From: JBBRLA01 sp038231615
Lineage (GTDB): Bacteria; Myxococcota_A; Polyangia; Palsa-1104; JAEUJZ01
Length of the DNA: 6,121 nucleotides
Direction of reading: 5' to 3'
NCBI GenBank assembly: GCA_038231615.1
Contig: JBBRLA010000540.1
Coordinates: forward strand, 1 to 6,121
Position numbers and translations under genes: made by a program. Shown piece by piece: positions 5,388 through 6,121 of the stretch. The notes below the pieces were generated by a model. The model made no database searches. It saw only the letters and a list, made by a program, of their open reading frames with translations, and had not been told where the DNA came from. Position 1 is the stretch's first letter, and each line of letters opens with the position of its first letter.

Positions 5388-5636
5388 GGCCCAGTAAGGC
5401 GGGCCCGACACGGCGGTGGCGTTCCCACTGGTCCGCGCGGCGCTCTGCTAAGTCAAGCGCCTGAAGACCGCCGCCACCCGGGACCACGGACGGACGGGCA
5501 GATCCGCCGCCACCCAGAGCAGGTCCGCCGCCACCCAGAGCAGGTGATTCGCACCGCGAAGTGGTCCCCCCCCCCACTCCCACTGGTCCCCTCCCACCAC
5601 TCCTACTGGTCCCTTCCCACCACTCCTACTGGTCCC
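5388..5636. other. Non-coding, repeat-rich stretch between the GNAT gene and the IS
   Basis: No frame here reads as a real protein; translations are low-complexity Gly/Pro/Ser. CCGCCGCCACCC occurs three times (5468-5479, 5504-5515, 5525-5536), the last two within a 21-bp tandem repeat. TTCCCACTGGTCC at 5422-5434 is an outlying copy of the core of the 23-bp array further right. A run of ten C (5566-5575) and several C-runs give a G-quadruplex-type pattern on the minus strand. Confidence 0.6.
5503..5544 (+). repeat. 21-bp perfect tandem repeat, two copies
   Basis: Two identical 21-bp units lie head to tail at 5503-5523 and 5524-5544, each starting TCCGCCGCCACCC and ending AGAGCAGG. A diverged partial copy (CCGCCGCCACCC) sits at 5468-5479. 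The units are too short and few for a CRISPR, and there are no spacers. Confidence 0.85.
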
Positions 5637-5637
5637 T
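5569..5637 (+). repeat. 23-bp tandem repeat, three copies, ending at the IS left end
   Basis: Two perfect 23-bp units (5592-5614 and 5615-5637; TCCCACCACTCC then TACTGGTCCCT) follow a first unit at 5569-5591 that matches 19 of 23 positions. The array is bounded by GAAGTGGTCCCC (5558-5569) on the left and GAAGTGGACCCC (5638-5649, the IS end) on the right, 11 of 12 bases alike and 80 bp apart. Confidence 0.8.
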
Positions 5638-5714
5638 GAAGTGGACCCCGATTTTTGGACCAGGGGGTAAGGTAGAAAGTGAAGCTTGCTTCAGGCAAAA
5701 TAGGAGCAAGAACC

Positions 5715-6002
5715 ATGAGTACCAAGCGCACCAAGCACAGTTCAGAGTTCAAGGCCAAGGTGGCCCTGGCGGCAGTACGCGAACAGGAAACTGTGGCAGA
5801 GATTTGCCGTCGCTACAAGGTCCACGCCAACATGGTCTACAAGTGGCGGCAATTGCTGATGGAGAACCTCTCTCGCGTCTTCGAGAAGCAGGAGGCCGGC
5901 GTCGGCCGTCTCTGCGAACGCGAGGCCGAGTTGCTCCAGAAAATCGGCGAGCTGACCGTCGATCGCGATTTTTTAGCCAACGGGCTCGCTCGCTCCCGAT
6001 GA
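5715..6002 (+). CDS. IS3-family transposase OrfA
   Basis: This 95-residue protein starts MSTKRTKHSSEFKAKVALAA at an ATG with AGGAG 8 nt upstream. Residues 8-50 form the helix-turn-helix DNA-binding region seen in IS3 OrfA proteins (EFKAKVALAAVREQETVAEI, then YKVHANMVYKWRQ). Residues 60-85 are a Leu-rich coiled-coil-like segment (REAELLQKIGELTVDRDFLA) that typically mediates dimerisation. OrfA binds the IS ends; alone it usually modulates transposition, and fused by frameshifting to OrfB it gives the full transposase. The reading frame is complete and of normal length. Its stop overlaps the first ATG of orfB (ATGA at 5999-6002). Confidence 0.92.
   Translation: MSTKRTKHSSEFKAKVALAAVREQETVAEICRRYKVHANMVYKWRQLLMENLSRVFEKQEAGVGRLCEREAELLQKIGELTVDRDFLANGLARSR
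5969..5975 (+). promoter_or_regulatory. Slippery heptamer for -1 frameshifting (orfA/orfB)
   Basis: T TTT TTA is in the X XXY YYZ phase relative to the orfA codons (GAT TTT TTA). Slipping back one base joins the OrfA frame to FFSQRARSLPMMERR and on into OrfB. CGGG (5981-5984) and CCCG (5995-5998) could form a small stimulating hairpin 5 nt after the heptamer. IS3 elements commonly use -1 frameshifting; use of this site is inferred. Confidence 0.55.
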
Positions 6003-6121
6003 TGGAGCGGCGGGCCCTGATCGAACCTGGCATCCGCCCTCAATGCGTCGGCAGTGCGAGCTTCTGGCGGTGAACCGCTCGAGCCTGTACTACACGCCAG
6101 TGGAGCCCGATGGTGAGCAAC
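5999..6121 (+). pseudogene. IS3-family transposase OrfB start, frameshifted, cut by window end
   Basis: In the -1 frame relative to orfA, ATG 5999 or 6002 reads MMERRALIEPG, typical of the OrfB N-terminus in this type of IS3 element, then runs into a stop at 6071-6073. The expected continuation SMRRQCELLAVNRSSLYYTP is found one frame over from 6040 to the window end. Adding one base near 6029-6031 (GGC-ATCCG to GGC-CAT-CCG) would restore a continuous EPGHPPSMRRQC. OrfB carries the DDE integrase domain; only the region ahead of it is visible here. Either this copy is inactivated or there is a sequencing error. Confidence 0.7.

Larger units (their letters stand above)
5637..6121 (+). mobile_element. 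IS3-family insertion sequence, left part
   Basis: The element is recognised from its OrfA-type transposase, the -1 frame second ORF and an end sequence beginning TGAAGTGGACCCCGA at 5637, which resembles IS3-family terminal repeats. The left boundary is an estimate because the opposite end and target duplication lie beyond the window. The downstream orfB appears frameshifted, so this copy may not move on its own. The subgroup cannot be set from this fragment. Confidence 0.75.

Noticed and set aside
4653..5411. Minus-strand frame of 252 codons spanning the palindromes and the acetyltransferase gene
   Set aside because: It runs through the MITE-like element and opposite a canonical GNAT protein; no domain is visible.
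5503..5637. CRISPR-like array
   Set aside because: The repeats are directly adjacent with no unique spacers, there are two different units, and no cas gene is present.

Overview
The window is GC-rich DNA from a Gram-negative bacterium. Two tandem outer-membrane beta-barrel genes of a type I associate with Myxococcota and related former deltaproteobacteria, next to a membrane-anchored FtsY, point to that group. This is inference from protein style only: there is no rRNA or other phylogenetic marker here.

Layout. Positions 1-1085, minus strand, hold a two-gene operon: an unrecognised protein with two membrane segments (TTG start), overlapping by ATGA the start of an SPFH/band-7 membrane protein that runs off the left edge. 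A divergent intergenic region follows, with a good sigma70-type promoter (TTGACC-N18-TATAGT) driving ftsY, the SRP receptor GTPase (about 1295-2584). A perfect 9-bp-arm palindrome lies just downstream of the predicted transcription start. After ftsY, a 171-bp gap holds a perfect FNR-type box (TTGAT-N4-ATCAA) upstream of two paralogous exported beta-barrel proteins (2756-3703 and 3721-4614), which are closely spaced and probably co-transcribed.

Positions 4595-4837 are a non-coding block of palindromic DNA. A roughly 100-bp long-stem repeat has a third copy of its arm motif inside the last codons of the second barrel gene. It is followed by an AT-richer MITE-like element of about 95 bp with 14-15 bp terminal inverted repeats. 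Next comes a lone RimJ/RimL-type GNAT acetyltransferase (4875-5387), then about 250 bp of non-coding tandem repeats (21-bp x2; 23-bp x3). These abut the left end of an IS3-family insertion sequence: intact orfA, a slippery heptamer T TTT TTA for -1 frameshifting, and an orfB that appears broken by a one-base deletion and is cut by the window end.

The left half (SPFH operon, ftsY, barrel pair) looks like ordinary cell-envelope housekeeping. The right half (4615-6121) looks like a landing zone for repeats and mobile DNA. I see no defence system, CRISPR array, tRNA or rRNA. The items most worth checking are the FNR-type box, the three-copy arm motif at 4595-4726, the MITE-like element, and the 23-bp array bounded by IS-end-like sequences.
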